Assembly (NCBI GenBank): GCA_947481355.1
Contig: CANKGM010000012.1
Coordinates: forward strand, 1 to 20,193
Source of the DNA: Chitinophagaceae bacterium
GTDB taxonomy: Bacteria; Bacteroidota; Bacteroidia; Chitinophagales; Chitinophagaceae
Direction: 5' to 3'
DNA: 20,193 bases
A program made the translations under genes and the position numbers. Shown piece by piece: positions 7,298 to 14,250 of the stretch (positions are counted from its first letter, which is position 1; every line of letters starts with the position of its first letter). The notes below the pieces were generated by a model that saw only the letters and a list, made by a program, of their open reading frames with translations, was not told where the DNA came from and made no database searches.

Positions 7298-8173
7298 TTA
7301 TAGGATATTAAGAACTTGTTCTTTTGCTTTTTCTAGTTCATCCTTCATTTCTACAACAAACTTCTGAATTTCTGAATCATAGGCCTTGGATCCTGTTGTA
7401 TTTATCTCACGACCAATTTCCTGCAATAAAAAAGATAATTTTCTACCTTTTGCCACTTCCTCTTCGTTAATCAGTGTTCTAAAATAAGCACAGTGATTTG
7501 TTAATCGAACTTGCTCTTCTGTCAGGTCTATTTTTTCTATGTAATAGATTAGCTCCTGTTCAAATCTATTCTTATCCACCATATCCTTCCCCACTTGCTC
7601 TTCTAATAATTTTAGAATATTGTCCTTTATTTTTTGTTTACGTTGAGGCTCGATTTGCATTAACTTCTGCTGGAGCAACTCGATATTTTGGATTCGACCA
7701 AGTAATTCTGTTTCTAACACCTCACCTTCATTCATTCTGTGGCGATTAATCATCGTAACTGCTTCATTCAAGACAAGTTTGACTTTATCCCAGTCGCTCA
7801 CATCCAATACATCATTTGCAGCAGCAACCACTTCTGGAAGTCGTAATATCGATGCTAGTAATTGACTATCATCTGCATTAAGCCCATCTGCCAATTCCTT
7901 TAGTTGAGTATAATAGGATTTCGCAAGATCAAGGTTGATGGAAGAAGGCTTAACAGCACCATTTTGTTTTACCATAATAGAACATTCAATACTTCCTCTT
8001 GAAAGGTTTTCCGAAAGAAAATTTCTGATTTCGAATTCAAAAGGCTTCAAAAGAGATGGAATCTTTAGCAGAAGTTCAAATTGCTTACCATTTAGTGAAC
8101 GAAGCTCTATGATAAAAATTCTATCATTTATAGTGCATTCACCTCTGCCGTATCCAGTCATCGATCTTAACAT
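7298..8173 (-). CDS. yicC: YicC/YloC-family endoribonuclease
   Basis: A 291-residue protein with the family's signature start MLRSMTGYGRGE (1-12) and the DUF1732 C-terminal domain with EQELIYYIEKIDLTEE, then NHCAYFR and GRKLSFLLQEIGREINTTGSKA split over about 225-265. YicC of E. coli and YloC of Bacillus subtilis have been shown to act as endoribonucleases affecting mRNA and small-RNA stability. The length is normal, and the acidic and histidine residues of the C-terminal core are present. It appears to be the first gene of the minus-strand run with gldH and the two-component pair (53-base gap to gldH). It is often followed by gmk in other bacteria, but gmk is absent here. No exact -7 element was seen upstream. 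Confidence 0.93.
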   Translation of the reverse strand: MLRSMTGYGRGECTINDRIFIIELRSLNGKQFELLLKIPSLLKPFEFEIRNFLSENLSRGSIECSIMVKQNGAVKPSSINLDLAKSYYTQLKELADGLNADDSQLLASILRLPEVVAAANDVLDVSDWDKVKLVLNEAVTMINRHRMNEGEVLETELLGRIQNIELLQQKLMQIEPQRKQKIKDNILKLLEEQVGKDMVDKNRFEQELIYYIEKIDLTEEQVRLTNHCAYFRTLINEEEVAKGRKLSFLLQEIGREINTTGSKAYDSEIQKFVVEMKDELEKAKEQVLNIL

Positions 8174-8303
8174 AAAAAAATATTTGACACAAGGTAAGAG
8201 AAATAATTGTGCTGAAACACAGGCAGGACAAAGATTTCAAGATGTATAAAGAAGAATTAAAAATGAAAATGAATTTTAAAAGATACCCAATTTGATGGAA
8301 AGC

Positions 8304-8331
8304 ACAAGGCCCGGTAGATACCGAGCCTTGT
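8304..8331 (+). terminator. Strong orphan hairpin, terminator-like
   Basis: ACAAGGC (8304-8310) pairs with GCCTTGT (8325-8331). A C/A mismatch follows, then CGGT (8312-8315) pairs with ACCG (8320-8323) around an AGAT loop. An alternating TA run rather than a clean T-tract follows on the plus strand. It lies between two divergent genes, so no annotated gene would end here. It could terminate an unannotated small transcript or shape the 5' region of the LpxD-like mRNA. Confidence 0.5.
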
Positions 8332-8573
8332 TATATATATGGGTTAATAAGTACTGGGAATAAATTCCCTTCACAATATTAAAAATATATTTTATGAATG
8401 AAAAATTTTTCTTTCACTATTTTATTCACATTTTTTTTTGATATGTTAATTACTCAATATAAAAATTCAACATTTGAACACAAAAAGAATCAATCATGCT
8501 TCGTTATTTTAATCAATATGAACAATCAAATGTTAAATTGAATACATTCTCTAACTGAGTTTTTCCATAATAC

Positions 8574-8581
8574 TATCTTTG
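8574..8581 (+). promoter_or_regulatory. -7 promoter element for the LpxD-like gene
   Basis: TATCTTTG matches TAnnTTTG exactly and ends 16 bases before the ATG at 8598, giving a short leader. No TTTG at standard -33 spacing. If this is the main start site, the hairpin at 8304-8331 is upstream of the transcript. Confidence 0.55.
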
Positions 8582-8597
8582 TTTAAAATCAACAAGC

Positions 8598-9548
8598 ATG
8601 AATTTTCCATCACCCGTTGCAATTAAATGGATCGCTGAATTGATAGGTGCATCATTGTATGGCAATAGCAATGGATTTGCAAAAGGAATTAATGAAATAC
8701 ATAAAGTGGAAGAAGGTGATCTTGTTTTTGTAGACCATCAAAAGTATTATCAAACATGTATCGACTCTCCTGCAAGTTTCATCATCATAGATCAAATGAC
8801 TTCCTTTCCTGAACATAAAGCAATTCTTGTTGTTGAAAAACCTTTTGAAGCATACTTAAAAATCGTAAAGCATTTCATGCCCTTTAGTCCAGCAGTTGAT
8901 ATATTAAGTAAAACGGCTTCCATAGGTGAAGGCACCTATATAGCACCAGGAGCATTTATAGGAAACCACGTTAGCATCGGAAAAAACTGTATCGTTCAGC
9001 CCAATGTCTCCGTTATGGACTATAGTATTATTGGTGATAATGTTATTATACAATCCGGAACGACTATTGGATCTGATGCGTTTTACTATAACAGCAAAAA
9101 AGACCGAGAGGTTTGGTATAAAAAAATGGACAGTTGTGGTAGAGTAGTGATTGAAGATAATGTAGAGATTGGAGCTAATTGCACCATTGACCGTGGAGTT
9201 ACTCATGACACCCTTATAGGGAAAGGAACTAAAATAGATAATCTAGTCCAAGTTGGGCATGATGTTGTAGTTGGAAAAAATTGCTTAATTGCCTCTCAAG
9301 TTGGAATTGCTGGAGCAACTACCATTGAAGATGAAGTCATTCTCTGGGGACAGGTAGGTGTCAACAAAACAATACGAATTGGTAAAGGGGCTATTGTAAT
9401 GGGTCAGACAGGCGTAACCAATAATTTAGAAGGTGGAAAAGTATATATGGGATACCCAGCAGAAGAAGCAATGATAAAAAGACGAGAACTGGTTTGGATC
9501 AAACGAATTCCTCAGATTTGGGAGAAGTTGATGACAAAAGAACAATAA
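8598..9548 (+). CDS. lpxD: LpxD-like UDP-3-O-acylglucosamine N-acyltransferase
   Basis: A 316-residue left-handed beta-helix acyltransferase. LpxD transfers a 3-hydroxyacyl chain from acyl carrier protein to the amine of UDP-3-O-acylglucosamine in lipid A synthesis. The N-terminal uridine-binding domain spans about 1-100. Hexapeptide repeats run from about 101 to 285, with the conserved block IGANCTIDRG (191-200). The catalytic histidine is H221 in VQVGHDVVVG, aligned with E. coli H239. The GSDAFYYN stretch (158-165) replaces the usual GSDGFGY. The C-terminal part is short (to 316, against about 340 in canonical LpxD), with little of the usual terminal helix. It is not beside lpxC, fabZ or lpxA, so it may be a second paralogue with a different sugar-nucleotide substrate. 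The symbol is tentative. Confidence 0.75.
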   Translation: MNFPSPVAIKWIAELIGASLYGNSNGFAKGINEIHKVEEGDLVFVDHQKYYQTCIDSPASFIIIDQMTSFPEHKAILVVEKPFEAYLKIVKHFMPFSPAVDILSKTASIGEGTYIAPGAFIGNHVSIGKNCIVQPNVSVMDYSIIGDNVIIQSGTTIGSDAFYYNSKKDREVWYKKMDSCGRVVIEDNVEIGANCTIDRGVTHDTLIGKGTKIDNLVQVGHDVVVGKNCLIASQVGIAGATTIEDEVILWGQVGVNKTIRIGKGAIVMGQTGVTNNLEGGKVYMGYPAEEAMIKRRELVWIKRIPQIWEKLMTKEQ

Positions 9549-9568
9549 AGCAACAGGATAAACTCAAC

Positions 9569-10648
9569 ATGCCTAACATGAAAAAAATAATTGCCCTCCT
9601 GCTCTTCTTAGTGTGCATTTTAATAGGAAAATCACAAAATTTTCTGATTTCAGGCAAAGTGATTGATGCTGAAACGAAACAACCTTTACAAGGTGCGTCC
9701 GTATTTTGTATTCAAACTACTATTGGCACAGTTGTAAATAGTGAAGGCTCATTTTCTATGCGATTGCCTTCAGGAGGTTATGAACTAGGAATATCCTTCA
9801 ATGGGTATGAAACAATTTCAGAAAGAATCAATGAACACATGGAGGGATTGATAGATAAAGTATGGGAGTTGAAACCAAAGGAAAAAACATTGGAAGCTGT
9901 ATCGATCGTATTCACAAGTGAGGTAAAAGATGGCTGGGAAAAATATGGCGATTTTTTTAAAGCTCAATTTATAGGTACTTCAGAAAATGCAAAGAGTTGT
10001 TCTATCACAAATCCAGAAGTATTGCGTTTTTACTATTATAAGAAAAAAGATAAGCTCAAAGTAACTTCAAAGGAAGACTTAATCATAAATAATCCAGCCT
10101 TAGGCTATCAAGTACGTTATCAATTGGATTCATTTATTCATGAGTACAAAACAGGCGCAACTGAATCTACCGGATTACCTTTCTTTAAACAACTTGACGG
10201 AAACGAATCTGATAGTTTACGTTGGGTCGAAAAAAGATCAGAAGCCTATTATGGATCAATTTTGCATTTTTTTCGCTGCTACTACGACAGTACCTTAAAC
10301 TTAAATGGATACAAGCTTGAATATATAAATGAACAAACGGGCTCGCCAATTCAATTCAAAAATCCATACGACTCAAGTATTTACACAAAAACAATTCATG
10401 ATGAACTTGAACTTAATCTAACTGGGAAAATTAGAGTGCAATACAAAGAGGAAAAACCATCATTAATATACCTGAGCGAAAAAAAATTCCCTACATCTAC
10501 GCCATTTCAAATATCCATCATCAAATTTCTCAATGGAATAACCATAGAAGAAAATGGTTATTTCTATGACCAACATGATATTTTCTACTCGGGTTATATG
10601 GATTGGGAAAAATTAGGAGATATGTTGCCCTATGATTTTGATCTATAG
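9569..10648 (+). CDS. Secreted CarboxypepD_reg-like domain protein
   Basis: With the start placed at 9569 the product has 359 residues. An in-frame ATG at 9494 lies inside the preceding acyltransferase gene. AGGA at 9555-9558 is well placed for 9569, which puts the signal peptide (about 4-23, MKKIIALLLFLVCILIG) at the N-terminus. Residues 26-105 form a carboxypeptidase-regulatory-like beta-sandwich (SGKVIDAETKQPLQGASVF, then the NSEGSFSM and FNGYETIS strands), the domain also found at the N-terminus of TonB-dependent receptors. The rest (about 120-359) has no catalytic motif I recognise. It includes a conserved-looking KYGDFFKAQFIGTSENAKSC block seen in other Bacteroidota surface or periplasmic proteins. 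It is likely periplasmic or outer-membrane associated and cotranscribed with the upstream gene (20-base gap). Function unknown. Confidence 0.78.
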   Translation: MPNMKKIIALLLFLVCILIGKSQNFLISGKVIDAETKQPLQGASVFCIQTTIGTVVNSEGSFSMRLPSGGYELGISFNGYETISERINEHMEGLIDKVWELKPKEKTLEAVSIVFTSEVKDGWEKYGDFFKAQFIGTSENAKSCSITNPEVLRFYYYKKKDKLKVTSKEDLIINNPALGYQVRYQLDSFIHEYKTGATESTGLPFFKQLDGNESDSLRWVEKRSEAYYGSILHFFRCYYDSTLNLNGYKLEYINEQTGSPIQFKNPYDSSIYTKTIHDELELNLTGKIRVQYKEEKPSLIYLSEKKFPTSTPFQISIIKFLNGITIEENGYFYDQHDIFYSGYMDWEKLGDMLPYDFDL

Positions 10649-10659
10649 CCCTTAAAGAT

Positions 10660-10897
10660 GAGGCAATAGAAAAGAGGCAATAGTAAATACAGAAATGGGA
10701 CGAAGGCACAAAGGAGGCAATAGGAATGAGGCAAGTGGCAATAGTAAAAAGCGTCAAGCGTTCAGCGGTCAACCCCCAACCCCGAACTCCCAACACAAGC
10801 GATCAGCGTCAAGCGTTCAGCGATCAACTCCCAACACAAGCGTTCAGCGATCAACTCCCAACACAAGCGTCCAGCGTTCAGCGCCAAGCGAATTACC
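10660..10897 (+). repeat. Composite intergenic repeat element, second copy
   Basis: This fills the gap between two convergent genes and repeats the module order of 4831-5087: GGCAATA units, a GGCACAAAGG stretch (near 10706), GGCAATAGTAAAA, then from 10750 AGCGNNN heptads in clusters separated by AACTCCCAACACA-type spacers. A 27-base unit is tandemly repeated with starts at 10812, 10839 and 10866. The last AGCGAATTACC runs into the 3' end of the epimerase gene and supplies its stop codon and part of its last sense codon. Confidence 0.87.
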
Positions 10898-11885
10898 TCA
10901 CTGAAAGTTGTTTACTATACTCCGCACAAGCTTCTTGAATAGTCTTTGAAACAGGCTTAAATGTAAATCCAGGCAAGGCATTGCTGATTTTCGAATTATC
11001 GAAATACACTTTTTGCTGAGCCGTTTCTGCCGTCTCTTTTGTTAATAAAGGGTCTTTCCCTGTTATAAATCCTTTCACCTGTTCTATTCGCCAAACCAAG
11101 GACGCTAAGAATGGCGTTACTTTTTTATAAGGAGGTCTTTTACCAAATGCTTCTGCCATCTCAGTAAATACAGCACGAAAACTTTTGTCTTCTGAGCTAA
11201 TGATAAAACGTTCGCCCGAAATATCACTTTGCATAAGTAATACCATTGATCGTGCTACATCTTCTGCATCCACAAAACCACTTACCCCTTCCGTATACCA
11301 TGGAAATTCATTGAATGCACTTTTGAATGTAGCAGATGAACCATGAAGCCAATTACCAACACCAAGTATAACAACAGGGTTTACAATCGCCACATCCAAT
11401 CCTTCGCTATATGCTCTCCAAACTTCTAATTCTGCTAAATACTTACTCTTTCCATAAACAGATGGATTGGCGTTATCATCCCAGGTAAGATCTTCTGTAA
11501 CAGTTTCATTATTTCGCTTTCTTCCAATTGCAGCCACTGAACTTACATGTACTAGTTTTTTTATACCGGTAAAGAGTGCGGCATTAACTACATTGGCTGT
11601 TCCTTCAACATTGATCTTCATGATTGTTTCAGCCATCTTAGGTGCAAAAGAAACAATTCCAGCACAATGATAAACATACTCGCATTGCTCCATTAAATCT
11701 GTCAACAATACAACGTCAAGTATATCCCCCTTTACCCATTCAACTGCGTCTAATTCAGCTTGCGTTAACGTTGAAGGCAGTCCAGAACGATAAAGCCCAA
11801 TGATGTGTGTATTGGATTTCAACAGTTCCCTTATGAGGTAGGTTCCGAGCAAACCATTTGCTCCCGTTATAAGGGTTTTTGACAT
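10893..11885 (-). CDS. NAD-dependent epimerase/dehydratase family protein
   Basis: A 330-residue extended SDR. The dinucleotide loop is TGANGLLG (7-14), typical of extended SDRs. Further marks are HCAG (73-76), the serine HVSSVAAIG (113-121), the catalytic YGKSK (Y144, K148) and SGFVDAEDVA (202-211). The overall pattern is closest to dihydroflavonol-4-reductase-like or 3-beta-HSD-like proteins, which reduce or oxidise small hydroxy substrates or act on nucleotide sugars. The substrate is unknown. It lies 85 bases downstream of pheS on the same strand with no -7 element before it, so it is probably cotranscribed. Its stop codon lies in the edge of the composite repeat. Confidence 0.85.
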   Translation of the reverse strand: MSKTLITGANGLLGTYLIRELLKSNTHIIGLYRSGLPSTLTQAELDAVEWVKGDILDVVLLTDLMEQCEYVYHCAGIVSFAPKMAETIMKINVEGTANVVNAALFTGIKKLVHVSSVAAIGRKRNNETVTEDLTWDDNANPSVYGKSKYLAELEVWRAYSEGLDVAIVNPVVILGVGNWLHGSSATFKSAFNEFPWYTEGVSGFVDAEDVARSMVLLMQSDISGERFIISSEDKSFRAVFTEMAEAFGKRPPYKKVTPFLASLVWRIEQVKGFITGKDPLLTKETAETAQQKVYFDNSKISNALPGFTFKPVSKTIQEACAEYSKQLSVR

Positions 11886-11898
11886 GATGTGGTAAAAC

Positions 11899-11957
11899 GT
11901 TTAGAAAGGTTGAGTGAGGTTGAAGAAAGTTTAAGTAGTTGAAGGGGTTGAAGGGAA
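11899..11957. repeat. Degenerate CTTCAACC/GGTTGAAG short repeats
   Basis: Most of the 85-base gap between pheS and the epimerase gene consists of imperfect 9-11-base units. On the minus strand they read as TTCAACC-like blocks (CTTCAACC, CTTCAAC, CTTAAAC, CTTCAACC, CTCAACC, CTAAACG). The sequence is unlike the AGCGNNN family. No terminator hairpin was seen, consistent with read-through. Confidence 0.6.
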
Positions 11958-11970
11958 AATTAAAATATTC

Positions 11971-12999
11971 CTATACCCCAGAGAATTGTTCTAGGAACCT
12001 CACATCATTTTCACTAAATAGACGGATATCGGTGATGCCATATTTCAATAAAGCAGGCCTCTCAACACCCATACCAAAAGCGAAGCCTGTATATTTTTCT
12101 GGATCAATACCACAATTCTTTAAGACATTTGGATGCACCATGCCACATCCTAGAATTTCAAGCCATCCAGTTCTCTTACAGACAGCACAACCATCGCCCT
12201 TGCAGAGCATGCAACTGATATCCATCTCTGCACTTGGCTCTGTAAAAGGGAAATAACTTGGTCTGAAACGAACCTTAACATCTTCTCCAAACATTTCTTT
12301 AACGAAGAAATAAAGGGTTTGCTTTAAATCGGCAAAAGAAACATTTTCATCAATATATAAACCTTCAACTTGATGAAAGAAACAGTGTGAACGAGCACTA
12401 ATCGTTTCGTTTCGATATACCCGACCTGGACAAATAATTCTTATCGGAAGTTCCTTTTTTTCCATCTCCCGAATCTGCACATTGCTCGTATGTGTTCTCA
12501 ACAAAATAGCAGGATCAGTAGACAAATAAAACGTGTCTTGCATATCACGCGCTGGATGATTTTCATCCAGATTCAATGCAGTGAAATTATGCCAATCATC
12601 TTCAATTTCTGGACCTTCTGCTACTGTAAATGATAAGCGCTCAAATATTTCAACAATACGATTACGCATTAATGTGACAGGATGCCTACTTCCAGAAGGT
12701 GTTGGCATACCAGGCAGTGATATATCTAATGAAAATCCTGAGGCAATATTCGTTAATTCAATTTTTTGCTTTTCCGCTTCATACTTTTCTTCAGCAAGCA
12801 CTTTAAATGCATTCAATATTTGTCCGAATGACTTCTTATGCTCAACAGGTACATTTTTCATTTCCCCCATGATTGCCTTAACGATACCCTTCACGCCGAG
12901 AAATTTTATCCTGAACTGTTCAAGAGCCTCCGCATCGGCTGCGGAAAACGAATTGATCTCGTTATTGTATACCTCTATCTGCTTGATAATTGCATCCAT
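11971..12999 (-). CDS. pheS: Phenylalanine--tRNA ligase alpha subunit
   Basis: The alpha subunit of the heterotetrameric PheRS, which charges tRNA-Phe. With the start at 12999 it has 342 residues. An in-frame ATG at 13035 would add 12 residues, but a -7 promoter element (13004-13011) lies inside that extension. Family alignment also favours MDAIIKQIEVYNNEI as the start. The N-terminal coiled coil is followed by the class II core: HPARDMQDTFY near 148, RTHTSNVQIR (168-177), motif 2 around FHQVEGLYID (208-217), a four-cysteine segment (CMLCKGDGCAVCK, 263-275) common in PheS, and motif 3 FGMGVERPALLKYG (308-321). pheT is not adjacent, as is usual in Bacteroidota. The epimerase gene probably shares its transcript. 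Confidence 0.95.
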   Translation of the reverse strand: MDAIIKQIEVYNNEINSFSAADAEALEQFRIKFLGVKGIVKAIMGEMKNVPVEHKKSFGQILNAFKVLAEEKYEAEKQKIELTNIASGFSLDISLPGMPTPSGSRHPVTLMRNRIVEIFERLSFTVAEGPEIEDDWHNFTALNLDENHPARDMQDTFYLSTDPAILLRTHTSNVQIREMEKKELPIRIICPGRVYRNETISARSHCFFHQVEGLYIDENVSFADLKQTLYFFVKEMFGEDVKVRFRPSYFPFTEPSAEMDISCMLCKGDGCAVCKRTGWLEILGCGMVHPNVLKNCGIDPEKYTGFAFGMGVERPALLKYGITDIRLFSENDVRFLEQFSGV

Positions 13000-13003
13000 G
13001 GTG

Positions 13004-13011
13004 CAAAGATA
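13004..13011 (-). promoter_or_regulatory. -7 promoter element for pheS
   Basis: On the minus strand TATCTTTG matches TAnnTTTG exactly and ends only 4 bases before the ATG at 12999. If the usual offset holds, transcription starts at or within a base or two of the ATG, giving a leaderless mRNA. This decides the start codon, because the upstream ATG at 13035 would not be transcribed from here. Confidence 0.6.
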
Positions 13012-13042
13012 ATAATTCATGCTGTCAATAGACACTTAGAGA

Positions 13043-13063
13043 AGGGTAGTTTTTTAGTACCCT
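13043..13063. promoter_or_regulatory. Small palindrome between divergent promoters
   Basis: AGGGTA (13043-13048) and TACCCT (13058-13063) form a 6-base inverted repeat with a 9-base spacer. It sits between the divergent -7 elements of pheS and the arginase-like gene, about where a -33 region or operator would be for both. It is short enough to be chance. Confidence 0.25.
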
Positions 13064-13087
13064 CATGTAATTATCGTCAGTTTATAT

Positions 13088-13095
13088 TAGGTTTG
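13088..13095 (+). promoter_or_regulatory. -7 promoter element for the arginase-like gene
   Basis: TAGGTTTG matches TAnnTTTG and ends 8 bases before the ATG at 13104. The leader would be about 4 bases. No TTTG at standard -33 spacing. Confidence 0.55.
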
Positions 13096-13103
13096 CTTAA
13101 ATT

Positions 13104-14246
13104 ATGAATGGCATGTCTTTTTACAACCTGACGGATTTCCTCGAGCCTATTAATATTTCAATCATCTCAGATGATGCTGAATTCAGAGAAGGTCAGATGG
13201 GTAAGTCAATTGCTATTTATCAGGATGAATTCCCAGATCTTAAAGAAGTGGATATAGTTATTGCAGGCTGTAATGAAACAAGGGGCAACGGAGCAACAAT
13301 TAATACCGACGCAGGTGTTAACCAAATCAGAAAAGAATTTTATTCACTTTATTATTGGCATAAGGAAATTAAAATAGCCGACCTAGGTAATATTTGTATT
13401 GGAGCCACCGTAGCAGATACATATGCAGCCATCAAAACAGTGGCAGAAGAAGTCATCAAAAGCGGCAAAAAATTTCTTTTACTCGGTGGAACACATGACT
13501 TAACGCTTGCACAATATGAAGCGTATAGAAGCCAAAGCAAGGTTATTGAAGCCACAGGGGTTGACTCATATATTGATCTATCAATCGACAATCCATTAAA
13601 ATCAAAAAACTTTTTAATGGAGCTACTGACTGGTGAACCTAACTTCATCAGGCATTATAACCATATTGGGTTTCAGAGCTATTATGTCCACCCACACATG
13701 CTGGAGACAATGGATAAACTCCGGTTTGATTGTTATCGGTTGGGTAAGGTTAAAGAAAATATTGAGGAAATGGAACCTGTTATTCGCAACAGTGATATGC
13801 TTTCATTTGATTTGGCTGCAATGGGTGCCTCAACTTTTCACGAAGGAAGTAGCCCAAATGGTTTTAATGGCGAAGAAGCATCTACCTTGTTGCGTTATGC
13901 AGGAATGAGTGAAACCATTAGCTCAGTAGGCATCTACGGGTATGAGCAATCAAAGGATCCATTTTATACCATGGCAAAGCAAGTTTCACAAATGATCTGG
14001 TATTATATTGATGGAGTTTACCATGGAAGACAAGAGGCACAACTAGATAACAAAGAACTGTTTACAGAATTTCATATCGCTTTTGGGGCTATAGATGCCA
14101 CATTTATTCAAAGTCGCAAAACGGGAAGATGGTGGATGAGTATGCCTGACCAAAAGCTAATCCCTTGTTCTGAAAATGATTTTAAACAAGCTGGAAACAA
14201 CGAGATGCCTGAACGTTGGCTCAGGTTCCAAGAAAGAGGATTGTAA
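13104..14246 (+). CDS. Arginase/formimidoylglutamase-family protein with atypical metal site
   Basis: A 380-residue ureohydrolase-fold protein of the Bacteroidota group usually annotated formimidoylglutamase. Family members use two Mn ions to split guanidino-type substrates. Recognisable landmarks are LLGGTHDLT (127-134, metal ligand H131), VDSYIDL (153-159) where arginases have the DAHxD motif, and SFDLAA (234-239) where they have SxDxD. By this alignment H131, D154, D158 and D236 are kept, while the DAH histidine is Y156 and the second aspartate of SxDxD is A238. Two of six metal ligands are therefore replaced, so classical activity is doubtful. The C-terminal third (RKTGRWWMSMP, PERWLRFQ) is specific to this group. 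No other histidine-degradation gene is nearby. It shares a transcript with the downstream dacB. Confidence 0.8.
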   Translation: MNGMSFYNLTDFLEPINISIISDDAEFREGQMGKSIAIYQDEFPDLKEVDIVIAGCNETRGNGATINTDAGVNQIRKEFYSLYYWHKEIKIADLGNICIGATVADTYAAIKTVAEEVIKSGKKFLLLGGTHDLTLAQYEAYRSQSKVIEATGVDSYIDLSIDNPLKSKNFLMELLTGEPNFIRHYNHIGFQSYYVHPHMLETMDKLRFDCYRLGKVKENIEEMEPVIRNSDMLSFDLAAMGASTFHEGSSPNGFNGEEASTLLRYAGMSETISSVGIYGYEQSKDPFYTMAKQVSQMIWYYIDGVYHGRQEAQLDNKELFTEFHIAFGAIDATFIQSRKTGRWWMSMPDQKLIPCSENDFKQAGNNEMPERWLRFQERGL

Positions 14247-14250
14247 TGTT

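Larger units (their letters stand above)
8174..8597. other. Long divergent intergenic region
   Basis: These 424 AT-rich bases lie between divergent yicC and the LpxD-like gene. They hold one strong GC-rich hairpin (8304-8331) and a -7 element next to the downstream gene. Only tiny open frames exist: 17 codons at 8242-8295 and 20 codons at 8496-8558, neither with support. A weak plus-strand promoter-like pair (TTTG at 8183-8186 and TAATTGTG at 8204-8211, one mismatch) lies upstream of the hairpin. No tRNA or recognised riboswitch was seen. Confidence 0.7.

Noticed and set aside
8496..8558. 20-codon frame before the LpxD-like gene
   Set aside because: Short frames are expected by chance in AT-rich DNA, and no ribosome site or promoter stands before it.
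9494..9568. Longer start of the CarboxypepD_reg protein at 9494
   Set aside because: It would overlap the preceding gene by 55 bases and bury the signal peptide. The ATG at 9569 has an AGGA at good spacing.
10695..10938. Two overlapping open frames in the second composite repeat (69 and 70 codons)
   Set aside because: Both are repeat translations (for example NTSVQRSTP from the 27-base unit) in two frames of the same DNA. One runs into the epimerase gene on the opposite strand.
13352..13648. Other-strand frames within real genes, such as the 98-codon frame here
   Set aside because: They sit wholly within strongly recognised genes in another frame and have no recognisable domains.
14176..14250. 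Longer start of dacB at 14176
   Set aside because: It lies inside the arginase-like gene and would place the lipoprotein signal 25 residues from the N-terminus.
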